From an uncultured Methylococcaceae bacterium (GTDB taxonomy: Bacteria > Pseudomonadota > Gammaproteobacteria > Methylococcales > Methylomonadaceae): a stretch of 52,862 bases of DNA. Shown here one piece after another: positions 32,898 to 40,783 of the stretch. The position numbers and the translations under genes were made by a program. Where the stretch lies: assembly GCA_903928685.1 (NCBI GenBank), contig CAIYRS010000070.1, positions 1-52,862 on the forward strand, written 5' to 3'. Position 1 is the first letter of the stretch, and each line of letters begins with the position of its first letter. A model generated the notes under the pieces. That model had not been told where the DNA came from, ran no database searches, and saw nothing but the letters and a program-made list of their open reading frames with translations.

Positions 32898-34442
32898 ATG
32901 ATTGATCAATTTAAAAAAGGCGTTAATAGCGTTAAAAAATTGTTATTAGGCAACCAGATTGCCACGCGCCATAACGACCCGAATTTTTATGCCGCCCTGC
33001 AAATGCTGCCGAATCCTGATGTGATTCTGCGGAAAATGGGTAAAAGCCAAGAAGTGTACGATGCCATTATTTTGGACGCGCATGTCATCGGCGAATTGCG
33101 ACCCATGCGGGCCAACATCATCACCAAGTCGTGGCGCATCACACCAGGCGGCGACAAGCCGGAAGACATCAAAGCGTTTGAGTTGGCACAAAAGATTTTT
33201 AGCCGCCCTCCCGTACCGACAACGCAGTCTTCGCCTGGGATGGGTTGGCCTGATGTATTTTGGAATATCCACGAGGCGATTTTACGCGGGCAACGTATCC
33301 ACGAAGTGGTATGGAACGTGGAAGATGGTTTGATGATACCGTCGCTATTGTTAGACCGTCCAAACCGCCGTTTTATTTATGGCTTGGAAAACGAACTGCG
33401 CTTGTTGACCCGCGACAATATGATCGAAGGGATTCCGGTCGACAATTACAAGTTTTTGGTCTCACGGCATATGCCGTCCTTTGATAACCCGTATGGCGTG
33501 GCGTTGTTGTCGGCCTGTTTTTGGCCTCATACCTTCAAGCATAACGGCTTTCGTTTTTTCGTTAAATTTTGTGAGAAGTACGGCATTCCGTGGGCAATCG
33601 GCAAGTATCCGGCAGGCACGGGCCAGGCGCAGATTGATGAGCTGGCGGACGGTTTGGCGGCTATGGTGGAAGATGCGATTGCTGCCATCCCTGACGCAGG
33701 GCAAGTGGAGCTGCTGGAGGCGGGATCAGCTGGTAGCCAGTTGCCGCAAGAAAGATTGATTCAAATCTGCAACTCGGAAATGAGCAAGGCCATTAACTCG
33801 CAGACGCTGGCTACTGAGATTAATGGGCAAGGCAGTCGGGCGGCAGCGGAAACGCATCGTGGACGCGAGCAGAATAATGGCGATGCAGACTGTAAGCTGG
33901 TCGAATCTACCATGTGCCAGATGTTGATTTGGACAACGGAGCTGAATTTTGCCGGAGCTGCCCCACCTAAGTTTGAGTTTTATGACGAGGCTGAGGCGCG
34001 GAAAGATTGGGTGGAGGTTTTTTCTGTTGCCCGTGATTTTATGGGGATACCAGAAAGTTTTGCCCATCAGCAAATGCAGATTCCACAAGCGAAGGATGGC
34101 GAGGCTGTATTACCCAAATCAACCGCGCCCGCTGCGCCTAAACCTGCTGCGCCGATGACCTTTAGCCGTGTTGATTTTTCGGCAGGGGCTGACCCATCGC
34201 CAGTATCTGATTATAGCCAGCAATTGGCAGTAATCGGTGATCCGCTGGTATCACAATGGATCGACATCCTGCGTAAAAAACTGGATGACGCGATTGCGCG
34301 GGGCGATAGTCTGGCTGATTTTCAAGCTGAACTTATTAAATCCTACGGTGATTTGCCGACTGATGAGCTGGTAACGATGATGGAGCTGGCTTTCTCTACG
34401 GCGGATTTGAAGGGGATTGTGGATGTGGAGCAGGGTAACTAA
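32898..34442 (+). CDS. portal protein (Mu gp29-like, DUF935)
   Basis: 514 residues. Landmarks of DUF935: DPNFYAALQMLPNPDVILRK, DAHVIGELRPMRANIITKSW, RGQRIHEVVWNVEDGLMIPS, PYGVALLSACFWPHTFKHNG and KYGIPWAIGKYPAGTGQ. The portal forms the dodecameric DNA gate at the head vertex. A Pro/Ala-rich stretch at about 393-415 separates the C-terminal region. Shares one base with the next gene. Confidence 0.95.
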   Translation: MIDQFKKGVNSVKKLLLGNQIATRHNDPNFYAALQMLPNPDVILRKMGKSQEVYDAIILDAHVIGELRPMRANIITKSWRITPGGDKPEDIKAFELAQKIFSRPPVPTTQSSPGMGWPDVFWNIHEAILRGQRIHEVVWNVEDGLMIPSLLLDRPNRRFIYGLENELRLLTRDNMIEGIPVDNYKFLVSRHMPSFDNPYGVALLSACFWPHTFKHNGFRFFVKFCEKYGIPWAIGKYPAGTGQAQIDELADGLAAMVEDAIAAIPDAGQVELLEAGSAGSQLPQERLIQICNSEMSKAINSQTLATEINGQGSRAAAETHRGREQNNGDADCKLVESTMCQMLIWTTELNFAGAAPPKFEFYDEAEARKDWVEVFSVARDFMGIPESFAHQQMQIPQAKDGEAVLPKSTAPAAPKPAAPMTFSRVDFSAGADPSPVSDYSQQLAVIGDPLVSQWIDILRKKLDDAIARGDSLADFQAELIKSYGDLPTDELVTMMELAFSTADLKGIVDVEQGN

Positions 34443-35692
34443 TGGGCGTTACCGTTTCCCAAGGCAGCATCACCAATCCGAATGATCGGTCGGGTTTTGT
34501 TGTCGCTTTTAAAGAACAGCAGGATTTTTTCTTACAAAAGGTCAATATCCCGACCGCGCGTTGGGATGACGTTAAGCTCGCTGCCCATGATAGGGGGTTT
34601 ATGGTGGCGGGGGCTGCCAAGGCTGATTTGCTGACCGATTTACGGGACGCCGTGGAAAAGGCAGTCATCAATGGCGACGGGCTGGATAAGTTTCGGGCGC
34701 GGTTTGATGAGATCGTGGCAAAACATGGCTGGGAGTATAAGGGCGGGCGGAATTGGCGGACGAATATCATTTACCAGACCAATATTTTGTCCAGCTATGC
34801 TGCGGGGCGTTATTCGCAGTTAACTGACCCTGATCTTCTGAAAAAGCGGCCTCTTTGGGTTTATCACCATAATGATTCAGTTCGCTATCCGCGACCTATC
34901 CACAAATCATGGGGAATGAAACCTGTGGTTTTGCGGTATGACCATCCTTGGTGGCAGACGCATTTTCCCCCTAATGGTTGGTTGTGCCATTGCTGGGTGT
35001 CGGCGGCGCGGGTGGGGCAATATCAGGAAACCGCCGCGCCGGATGATGGCACGTATGAGCATATCGACAAGCAAGGCAATGTGACGGTTTTGCCGAATGG
35101 TATTGATTACGGCTGGAATTACACGCCGGGGCGGACGTGGTCGCCGCAGGTGGATAAGTATCCGAACCCTATTGCCAAGGCCTTGGTGTCAGATTATGTG
35201 CAGGATGGCGTTTTGGTACGCTGGCATAACCGTTTGGCACGGCAGCTGGATGGCTGGAAGGCTTTACCGGAGTTTGCGGGTTTAAAAGGGGACGATTTGA
35301 TTGATGCGTTGCGTAAAGCAGGTGTTATCCCATTTGAGCAGCTGGTGGTAGGGGTTATTGCTGAGGAAATTAAGGCGTTGCTGGCCTCCAATAGCCAGGC
35401 GTTGATTTTGTCGGCGGATACGGTGGTCAAGCAGCTGGTGAAGCGTGAAGGCCAACCGATTGATGCCCAGACGTATGTTAATTTGCAGGCGGTGTTGGAC
35501 AGTGCTCAAGTCATTAAGCAGGTGGCTGATACCAAGGTGGCTTATTGGTATAAGGATGGCAAAATCTGGTATGCGGTGATAAAGACGACCGCAAATGGAG
35601 CGGAAAACTATTTGCTTTCGTTGCGACTGACAAGGCCAGCAGATTTAAAAAACACTTTATCCGCAGAGGAAAAAAGAAAACTAGGTATTTAA
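34442..35692 (+). CDS. Mu F-like head morphogenesis protein (gp30)
   Basis: 416 residues. N-terminal MuF domain at about 70-200: RWDDVKLAAHDRGFMVAGAA, RTNIIYQTNILSSYAAGRYS, ending CHCWVSAARVGQY with the PPNGWLCHC cysteine motif. MuF proteins are minor head proteins, often injected. The C-terminal 100 residues (QTYVNLQAVLDSAQVIKQVA then VAYWYKDGKIWYAVIKTTAN) resemble toxin-like domains of the PBECR group sometimes fused to MuF; this part is tentative. Confidence 0.9.
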   Translation: MGVTVSQGSITNPNDRSGFVVAFKEQQDFFLQKVNIPTARWDDVKLAAHDRGFMVAGAAKADLLTDLRDAVEKAVINGDGLDKFRARFDEIVAKHGWEYKGGRNWRTNIIYQTNILSSYAAGRYSQLTDPDLLKKRPLWVYHHNDSVRYPRPIHKSWGMKPVVLRYDHPWWQTHFPPNGWLCHCWVSAARVGQYQETAAPDDGTYEHIDKQGNVTVLPNGIDYGWNYTPGRTWSPQVDKYPNPIAKALVSDYVQDGVLVRWHNRLARQLDGWKALPEFAGLKGDDLIDALRKAGVIPFEQLVVGVIAEEIKALLASNSQALILSADTVVKQLVKREGQPIDAQTYVNLQAVLDSAQVIKQVADTKVAYWYKDGKIWYAVIKTTANGAENYLLSLRLTRPADLKNTLSAEEKRKLGI

Positions 35693-35696
35693 AAGG

Positions 35697-35825
35697 TAGG
35701 CGTCGCCCGATTCGCCTATGGTTTTTGCGTAGCGGGTTCCAACACTCCGCTAACGGGACTCTCACCGCATCGGGAAGCGGTCACCAGGCTTGGTACTGGC
35801 GGCGAACGCTGGGAATATTTGCCGC
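35697..35825 (+). ncRNA. candidate structured RNA between MuF and MuG genes
   Basis: Five consecutive stem-loops: TAGGCG/CGCCTA (35697-35718), TAGCGG/CCGCTA (35730-35752), ACCGC/GCGGT (35764-35781), CCAG/CTGG (35784-35799) and GCGGC/GCCGC (35799-35825). The same stretch is an open frame continuing past the MuF stop. No start codon with a ribosome site was found for it. Structure by eye only; function unknown. Confidence 0.45.
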
Positions 35826-35856
35826 AAAAACTGGGTGTATTTTAACGTAACAAGCG

Positions 35857-36315
35857 ATGTTTCTCATGTTAAATCTTTCAATTATCCGTAACACCGGACA
35901 AATCACGCGGCGGCTTCAGGAAGTCTTGGACAGGACGGAGGATTTGCGGCCTTTGTTATTGGATATTGGGGAAGATTTGGCGTTATCGACCAAGCAACGG
36001 TTTACGACACTGAAAGACCCGGATGGCTTTGAGTGGCAAGCAAATAGCGAGTTGGTGATTCAGCGAAAAGGCCATGATATTCCGTTGACGGGTAAAACTC
36101 GCGACCTGCAACACACTATCGTATCTCAGTTACGTGGCAGTACGGGGGTTGAGATAGGTAGCCCGCTGGCATATAGCGTGGTGCAGCAGTTTGGTGGTTT
36201 GTCTTACTGGCAAGAATATCAGGAATGGTGGCGTGTACCACCCCGTAATTTTGTGGGGATGTCGGATGATGATGCCCGTCATATCTTGCATTTGACGGAA
36301 GTTTATTTGATTTAA
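35857..36315 (+). CDS. phage virion morphogenesis protein (Mu G-like)
   Basis: 152 residues. LDRTEDLRPLLLDIGEDLAL, PDGFEWQANSELVIQRKGHD, PLTGKTRDLQHTIVSQLRGS and VVQQFGG match the Mu G-type tail completion/virion morphogenesis family. In Mu it follows F and is needed for tail joining. The start could be 35857 or the nearby ATG at 35866 (MLNLSIIRNTG). It is the last structural gene before the right end here. Confidence 0.85.
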   Translation: MFLMLNLSIIRNTGQITRRLQEVLDRTEDLRPLLLDIGEDLALSTKQRFTTLKDPDGFEWQANSELVIQRKGHDIPLTGKTRDLQHTIVSQLRGSTGVEIGSPLAYSVVQQFGGLSYWQEYQEWWRVPPRNFVGMSDDDARHILHLTEVYLI

Positions 36316-36513
36316 ACGGTTTTCTAAAGGGCTTAAAAACAGGTTTTAAGGGTGTTTTTAAGTGTTGGAAAAGAGAGCGACTTGGCTATGCGGGAACATA
36401 ACCAAGACCTTAAAACGCAGTGCCTAAACACTGTGAGTCAAGCAAGGCTCCCTGCTGTGCACACAGCGCAGAGAGCTTATCATCTATTATTGTTGTAAGT
36501 ATAGGCGGCTCAC
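36316..36513 (+). promoter_or_regulatory. structured leader before the adenine methylase gene
   Basis: No convincing gene. Hairpins: CTTAAAA/TTTTAAG at 36332-36350, CAGTG/CACTG at 36418-36433, and a long imperfect one at 36447-36476 centred on GCTGTGCACACAGC. A 36-codon frame from ATG 36388 has no family match. In Mu, the DNA-modification gene mom is controlled at translation by leader structure and Com; the same type of control is possible here, but no Com gene is seen. Confidence 0.4.
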
Positions 36514-37287
36514 ATGATTAAAAGTCCATTGTCCGGCTGGGTAGGCGGCAAGTTTCAGTTATCTAAGCAGATTGTTTCGATGATTCCAGAGCATGAGTGT
36601 TATTGCGAACCATTTTCTGGGGCAGCTTGGGTGTTTTTTAGAAAACCACGTTCAAAAGTGGAGGTTTTGAACGATATTAATACCGATATCATTACTTTGT
36701 ATCGCGTGATTCAGCATCATTTTGAAGAGTTCATGCGGTATTTTAAGTGGGCGTTGGTCAGCCGGGATGAGTTTGAACGGCAACTCAAAACAAAACCGGA
36801 AACATTGACGGATATCCAGCGGGCAGTCAGGTTTTTTTATCTGCAAAAAAGCTCGTTTGGTGGGCATATCGATCATCCGACGTTTGGCTATGCGCCATCC
36901 GCAACGCCCAGACTGAATTTGTTGAGGATTGAAGAGGATTTGTCGATGGCGCATTTAAGGCTATCACAGGTCTATGTGGAAAACTTAGGGTATTCGGATT
37001 TAATCAGGCGATATGACCGTGATTACGCTTTTTTCTATATTGATCCGCCGTATTGGAATTGTGAGGATTATTACGGTGACGGTATTTTTTCTAAGGCGGA
37101 TTTTGATGCGTTGGCAGTGCAACTAGGGGCTATAAAAGGGAAGTTTTTGCTAAGCTTGAACGATACGCCGGAAGTTAGGGCTATTTTTTCGGGGTTTATT
37201 ATTGATCCTGTTTCGGTTACCTATTCTTGTGGCAAAACAAAGTCTAAAGCTAAAGAGGTTTTAATAAGAAATTACGAATTAGCTTAA
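36514..37287 (+). CDS. D12-class adenine-N6 DNA methyltransferase
   Basis: 257 residues. SAM-binding motif region SGWVGGKFQLSKQIVSMIPE (residues 7-26) and YCEPFSGAAWVFF, catalytic DPPY at 177-180 (YIDPPYWNCEDYYG). Such enzymes methylate adenine, often in GATC-like sites. The gene is the last of the phage, at the right end where Mu keeps mom, so it probably protects phage DNA from host restriction. Confidence 0.92.
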   Translation: MIKSPLSGWVGGKFQLSKQIVSMIPEHECYCEPFSGAAWVFFRKPRSKVEVLNDINTDIITLYRVIQHHFEEFMRYFKWALVSRDEFERQLKTKPETLTDIQRAVRFFYLQKSSFGGHIDHPTFGYAPSATPRLNLLRIEEDLSMAHLRLSQVYVENLGYSDLIRRYDRDYAFFYIDPPYWNCEDYYGDGIFSKADFDALAVQLGAIKGKFLLSLNDTPEVRAIFSGFIIDPVSVTYSCGKTKSKAKEVLIRNYELA

Positions 37288-37300
37288 AATCAATATCACG

Positions 37301-37336
37301 AATGGTGGTAGGAATTTTTTATTTTTTACCACCATT
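37301..37336 (+). terminator. terminator-like hairpin at right end of phage
   Basis: AATGGTGGTA, 16-base AT-rich loop, TACCACCATT, then a T-rich stretch. It follows the methylase stop by 13 bases. Confidence 0.65.
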
Positions 37337-37394
37337 TCACCTATTTTTTACTGGTAAAAAGTATTTTTTTGTTAATTCTTTCGCAAATTAAACA

Positions 37395-37457
37395 GTTTTA
37401 TATTTTGGTTTTATTTCTGTAAATAACTGATTATTAAAATCAATTTAGTTTATCTTG
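37395..37457. repeat. short direct repeats near the phage right terminus
   Basis: GTTTTATATTTTG (37395-37407) and GTTTTATTTCTG (37408-37419) lie back to back, with GTTTATCTTG at 37448-37457. Repeated transposase-binding sites near the ends are expected in Mu-like phages; these are candidates only. Confidence 0.4.
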
Positions 37458-37955
37458 TTTCTTATATCTAATGTCTCCCCACAGGAAAATCGTTCCGGTT
37501 TCGTTGTTTGCCCACATCACCGAAACGATGGCGACTTGGTCGGACAGCAATTTTTTATAAGCTTCGATATTTAAACGACCAATCTTGTCCACGGGCATCC
37601 GGTGGACGGTGTAGCCGTCTTTTTCTAAAGAGTCGCACAGGCTTAAAATGGCCGGATGCTCAACCGTTGTAGTAATGATTTCTTTACGGTTGGGTTGGGT
37701 TTTCAACGCCGACAGAATCGCTGTGGAATTGGATTCCGTACCGCAAGAGGTGAAAATAATTTCCGAATCGTGTTCTGCACCGATCAAGTTTTGCACTTGT
37801 TGGCGGGCTTGTTTGATGCCGCGCGCCACACCGTCGGCAAATTTGTGGATGGACGACGGATTGCCGTATTGTTCGAGGAAATACGGAATCATGGTATCAA
37901 CCACGGCACGGTCAACTTTGGTGGTGGCGTTGTTGTCGAGATAAATGTCGGTCAT
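37440..37955 (-). pseudogene. nifS: nifS cysteine desulfurase, interrupted by the prophage
   Basis: Starts MTDIYLDNNATTKVDRAVVD and runs as a normal NifS through WANNETGTIF (157 codons). It then changes to 14 phage-coded residues (LWGDIRYKKQDKLN) and a TGA at 37440. NifS normally has about 400 residues. The missing part would carry the PLP-binding lysine and catalytic cysteine that supply sulfur for NifU. NNxTGT, a conserved early motif, is intact. The remainder should lie left of the prophage. Another desulfurase (IscS) may replace it. Confidence 0.93.
37482..37488. other. phage right terminus and one target-site copy
   Basis: CA at 37482-37483 is the terminal dinucleotide. GGAAA at 37484-37488 (plus strand) is host sequence and, for a Mu-type 5-bp duplication, should be repeated just outside the left end. 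Confidence 0.7.
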
Positions 37956-37975
37956 GGCTGAGTCCTGTAAAAAAT

Positions 37976-38110
37976 GTAGGATGGGCTGACGTAAGGAAGC
38001 CCATCATTTGGCTGTTGTCGCCGTAGGATGTACCCAAGGTCATAAAGGCTGTCGTAAAAAAACATCGCGCTACAAATATTGATGGGCTTCCTATCGTCAG
38101 CCCATCCTAC
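37976..38110. repeat. palindromic intergenic repeat (GTAGGATGGGCT type)
   Basis: GTAGGATGGGCTGACG at 37976 is mirrored by a CGTCAGCCCATCCTAC at 38095-38110, between nifU and nifS. The same arms occur at 40615-40688. The inner part is longer here. Confidence 0.85.
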
Positions 38111-39016
38111 TTAAGCAGCGGCGATATTGACCAATTTGGACATTTCCGAAGCGGGTACGACTTTTATAAACTCGCCCATCACTTCCATCAGCCGTTGTTG
38201 GATACCGGCAATCGTCATCGCCGCCATTTGGCAGCCGTTACACGCGCCGGACATATTCACATAAGCGGTGTTGCCGATCACTTCGACCAACTCGACATCA
38301 CCTCCGTCCGCCATTAATGCAGGCCGTAACGATTCCAAGACTTCTTCAATTTTTTTGATGCGTTGTAAATTGGTCAACGGGCCTTTCACTTCGGCGACTG
38401 CCGCTTTTTTAGTGACTGCTGGCGCTTCGGGATCAAATTTCTCGCCTTTTTCCGCCAAAACTTTTTCCAAAATCGCTTCAATGTCTTCATGGCAAGATGC
38501 GCAACCGCCGCCCGCTTTGGTGAAGTTAGTGACGTCTTCAACGGTACGCAGCTTATTCGCCCAGACCATTTCCTCGATCATCACCGCATCAATCGCAAAA
38601 CATTTACAGATCAACGCGCCTTCTTCGTGGTCGTCGACCCATTCTTCGCCGCGATAATTGGCAATCGCCGCTTGCAAAGCTTCGCGCCCCATCACCGAAC
38701 AGTGCATTTTTTCCGGTGGCAAACCTTCCAAATGATCGGCAATGTCTTGGTTGGTGACTTTTAAGGCTTCGTCGATGGTCATGCCTTTGATGATTTCGGT
38801 CAGTACCGAAGACGAGGCAATCGCTGAACCGCAACCGAAGGTTTGGAAGCCAGCATCTAAAATCACTTCGCTGTCGTCATCGACTTTTAAGGTCAAGCGC
38901 AAGGCATCGCCGCAACTGATCGAACCCACTTCGCCGATGGCATTGGCATCCGCCACTGCACCCGCGTTTTTGGGATTAAAAAAATGTTCTTTTACTTTGT
39001 CTGAATAGTCCCACAT
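38111..39016 (-). CDS. nifU: NifU iron-sulfur cluster scaffold
   Basis: 301 residues from [20 protein letters not shown] (39016). Three domains as in diazotroph NifU: N-terminal scaffold with Cys in [28 protein letters not shown] and MHCSVMG; central [2Fe-2S] domain with ICKCFAIDA and [13 protein letters not shown]-terminal Nfu domain with [14 protein letters not shown]. It builds clusters for nitrogenase from NifS sulfur. It follows the A-type carrier and precedes nifS. Confidence 0.96.
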   Translation of the reverse strand: MWDYSDKVKEHFFNPKNAGAVADANAIGEVGSISCGDALRLTLKVDDDSEVILDAGFQTFGCGSAIASSSVLTEIIKGMTIDEALKVTNQDIADHLEGLPPEKMHCSVMGREALQAAIANYRGEEWVDDHEEGALICKCFAIDAVMIEEMVWANKLRTVEDVTNFTKAGGGCASCHEDIEAILEKVLAEKGEKFDPEAPAVTKKAAVAEVKGPLTNLQRIKKIEEVLESLRPALMADGGDVELVEVIGNTAYVNMSGACNGCQMAAMTIAGIQQRLMEVMGEFIKVVPASEMSKLVNIAAA

Positions 39017-39044
39017 GGTGGTGTCCTCGAAATTGGCTATATTT

Positions 39045-39118
39045 GTAGGTTGGGTTAAGCGATAGCCGCAACCCAACAAATTCGTGCGGTCAATGTTGGG
39101 TTACGCTATCGCTAACCA
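39045..39118. repeat. palindromic intergenic repeat (GTAGGTTGGGTTA type)
   Basis: GTAGGTTGGGTTAAGCGATAGC is mirrored by GCTATCGCTAACC near 39106-39118, with CAACCCAAC/ATGTTGGGTT inside. Same family as 45440-45510. Confidence 0.8.
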
Positions 39119-39126
39119 AAACTACC

Positions 39127-39483
39127 TTAAGAGCAGGTTTTTGTGCCTGTACCGCTAGGATTCGGATTAAACGACGAACCACACGCGCAACTTTTCGCCG
39201 CGTTGGGGTTGCTGAATTTAAATCCTGAGCCGTCAATGCTGTCGAGAAAATCAATCGACATGCCATCCAGCATCGGCATGGAAACCGGATCAACAAACAC
39301 TTTCACCGTGCCGCAATCAATCACGGTATCGTCGGCGGTATTTTCGGCCTCCAATTTCAGGCCGTATTGGTAGCCGGAACAGCCGCCATCGGTGACTTCA
39401 ATACGAAGCCCGGCGTTAGGCGTTTCTGAACCAGCGATAAAGCGACCGACCGCGCTAATGGCTTTTTCTGTCAAGGTAATCAT
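39127..39483 (-). CDS. A-type Fe-S carrier (nif-associated IscA)
   Basis: 118 residues. Conserved cysteines in GGCSGYQYGLKLE and SCACGSSFN, the two motifs of the IscA/HesB family that passes clusters or iron to apo-proteins. First gene of the operon with nifU and nifS, 43 bases from a -24/-12 promoter. GGAG-type ribosome site upstream. The C-terminal tail PNPSGTGTKTCS has an extra Cys. Confidence 0.93.
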   Translation of the reverse strand: MITLTEKAISAVGRFIAGSETPNAGLRIEVTDGGCSGYQYGLKLEAENTADDTVIDCGTVKVFVDPVSMPMLDGMSIDFLDSIDGSGFKFSNPNAAKSCACGSSFNPNPSGTGTKTCS

Positions 39484-39524
39484 GGGAGGCTCCTAAAAGT
39501 GGCATTGTTCTTGTAACCCAATAA

Positions 39525-39541
39525 TGCAACCAGTGTGCCAG
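39525..39541 (-). promoter_or_regulatory. sigma-54 promoter for iscA-nifU-nifS
   Basis: Minus strand reads CTGGCACACTGGTTGCA: GG and GC at the 12-base spacing of -24/-12 promoters. The iscA start is 42 bases downstream. Confidence 0.85.
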
Positions 39542-39635
39542 TGCGTTTATTTTTATTTAAGTGATTGAATTAAAGATACTATTTATTATTTTTTGTCATG
39601 ATTTACAGCGAAGAAAGCAACAATTACCTAGGTTT

Positions 39636-39651
39636 TGTCGGTTTCCCTACA
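39636..39651. promoter_or_regulatory. candidate NifA upstream activator site
   Basis: TGT-N10-ACA (TGTCGGTTTCCCTACA), about 95 bases upstream of the iscA -24 element, a usual distance. It also lies just before the rightward nifZ-like gene. Confidence 0.6.
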
Positions 39652-39678
39652 AAACTAAATTCCAACAAGGAGATGAAA

Positions 39679-39948
39679 ATGAGAGTAGAAGATTTGGATA
39701 TTGGCGATACCGTTTACGCGGCAAAAACCATCGCAGACGATGGCTCGATACCTGGCGGTGTTGAAGGCGACATCTTGGCGGAAGCGGGTACGCGCGGTGT
39801 TATCACTATGATTGGGCATATTGAAGAACAACCAGAACGCAGCGTGTTTTTGGTACGGTTTGAAGATAAAGCCTTGAATTTAGGTAATCCAATAGGCTGT
39901 TGGCTGGAAGATTTGATGGTTGAACCGCGATTGGTGATGGATGCGTGA
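39679..39948 (+). CDS. NifZ-like protein
   Basis: 89 residues from the ATG at 39679, chosen because AAGGAG lies 6 bases upstream; the ATG at 39673 is too close. VEDLDIGDTVYAAKTIADDG, SIPGGVEGDILAEAGTRGVI, then VRFEDKALNLGNPIGCWLED follow the small beta-barrel layout of NifZ (GDxVxxxxxIxxDGxxPG...RGxVxxIG). NifZ helps P-cluster maturation of the MoFe protein. The match is by pattern, so the family call is moderate. No -24/-12 site was seen in front. Confidence 0.65.
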   Translation: MRVEDLDIGDTVYAAKTIADDGSIPGGVEGDILAEAGTRGVITMIGHIEEQPERSVFLVRFEDKALNLGNPIGCWLEDLMVEPRLVMDA

Positions 39949-39986
39949 GGCGTAAAAACGCCCTACAGCACTGCGTAACGTAAGGT

Positions 39987-40012
39987 GGAGTCCAAAACAT
40001 GTTTTGGATTCC
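39987..40012. repeat. palindrome GGAGTCCAAAACATG type, copy 1
   Basis: 26-base near-perfect palindrome between the nifZ-like gene and nifQ; a perfect copy lies at 45539-45564. May also act as a terminator between the convergent genes. Confidence 0.85.
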
Positions 40013-40017
40013 AAATT

Positions 40018-40596
40018 TTATTCTTCCGCCCCGAAACACTTCGGGTAATCAATACAAACCTCGCAAGACGGCGCACGGCAAACGTAAATACCTTCGGCTT
40101 CGCACAATTGTTTGTAGATAAATTTTTTCCATTTCATGTCCTTGTCGTTTTTAACGGCGAGGGCAGGGAAGTTGTGGTTTAGCATGGCGCTGAGTTGCGC
40201 GCGAGACCATAAACCCAAATCTTGCCAAAGATGATCGCTCCCTAAACAACCCGCAACGATGATGGCGATCATCCAGTCGGTTTCCTGCACGTCTGGGTTG
40301 GCGTGGTTTTGCAGCAACCTGACCAAATCCTCTTTTTCTAACATGCGGCTGTAGTCTAATTGGCTGCCGGAAACCGCTAAAGTGGGTAAGTCGGCATGGG
40401 GAAATAAACGGGCTTGTAGTTGGCTAAATTGAGCAGGTTCTAAGCCGAGAAAATCAGGTAAAACACCTTCGCCGACTTGCCAACTGGCGAGCATACAGGC
40501 CAACCATTCATGATTGGGTGAGCGGATGCCGGGCGCGCTAAGCCGTTCATAAACTGCCGAACGCGAGTCTTGCTGAAATTTTGGCAATGCGGACAT
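40018..40596 (-). CDS. nifQ: NifQ, molybdenum donor for FeMo-co
   Basis: 192 residues from MSALPKFQQDSRSAVYERLS (40596). The C-terminal cysteine motif C-x4-C-x2-C-x5-C (CRAPSCEVCIDYPKC) and LDYSRMLEKEDLVRLL-type helical domain identify NifQ, an Fe-S protein that supplies molybdenum. Last gene of the nifB operon, 190 bases after the ferredoxin, with a palindromic repeat between. Confidence 0.9.
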   Translation of the reverse strand: MSALPKFQQDSRSAVYERLSAPGIRSPNHEWLACMLASWQVGEGVLPDFLGLEPAQFSQLQARLFPHADLPTLAVSGSQLDYSRMLEKEDLVRLLQNHANPDVQETDWMIAIIVAGCLGSDHLWQDLGLWSRAQLSAMLNHNFPALAVKNDKDMKWKKFIYKQLCEAEGIYVCRAPSCEVCIDYPKCFGAEE

Positions 40597-40614
40597 GAGC
40601 AACCTCACAGCACG

Positions 40615-40688
40615 GTAGGATGGGCTGACGATAGGAAGCCCATCAAACTAATTAACCCGATGGGCTTCCTATCGTCAGCCCATCCTAC
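40615..40688. repeat. palindromic intergenic repeat (GTAGGATGGGCT type)
   Basis: GTAGGATGGGCTGACGATAG is mirrored by CTATCGTCAGCCCATCCTAC, with GAAGCCCATC/GATGGGCTTC between. Located between nifQ and the upstream ferredoxin. Confidence 0.9.
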
Positions 40689-40783
40689 ATTTTGGTGTCG
40701 TAATGTGAAACACAACCTCTAATCGATTCCGTTCGTGCTGAGCACGTCGAAGCATGATCGGAATCGATTAGTTCAGCACTTTC

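Larger units (their letters stand above)
1..37483. mobile_element. Mu-like transposable prophage, right part
   Basis: A contiguous block of transposable-phage genes: DDE transposase, MuB-like ATPase, Gam, GemA, Mor, terminase, DUF935 portal, MuF, MuG, protease, capsid and tail genes. The right terminus is set at 37483, where nifS coding sequence stops; the phage ends in CA, as Mu-family ends do (5'-TG...CA-3'). The left terminus lies outside the window, because the tail gene at position 1 is still open. Genes run outward from about 16.4 kb in both directions. The early genes resemble BcepMu (BcepMu gp16-type regulator, transposase). The long-tail genes resemble the B3/D3112 siphovirus type. 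No obviously broken core gene is seen, so it may be active; this is an inference. Confidence 0.95.

Noticed and set aside
35690-35857. tRNA gene in the MuF-MuG gap
   Set aside because: GGTTCCAAC recalls a T loop, but no acceptor stem or anticodon arm could be built.
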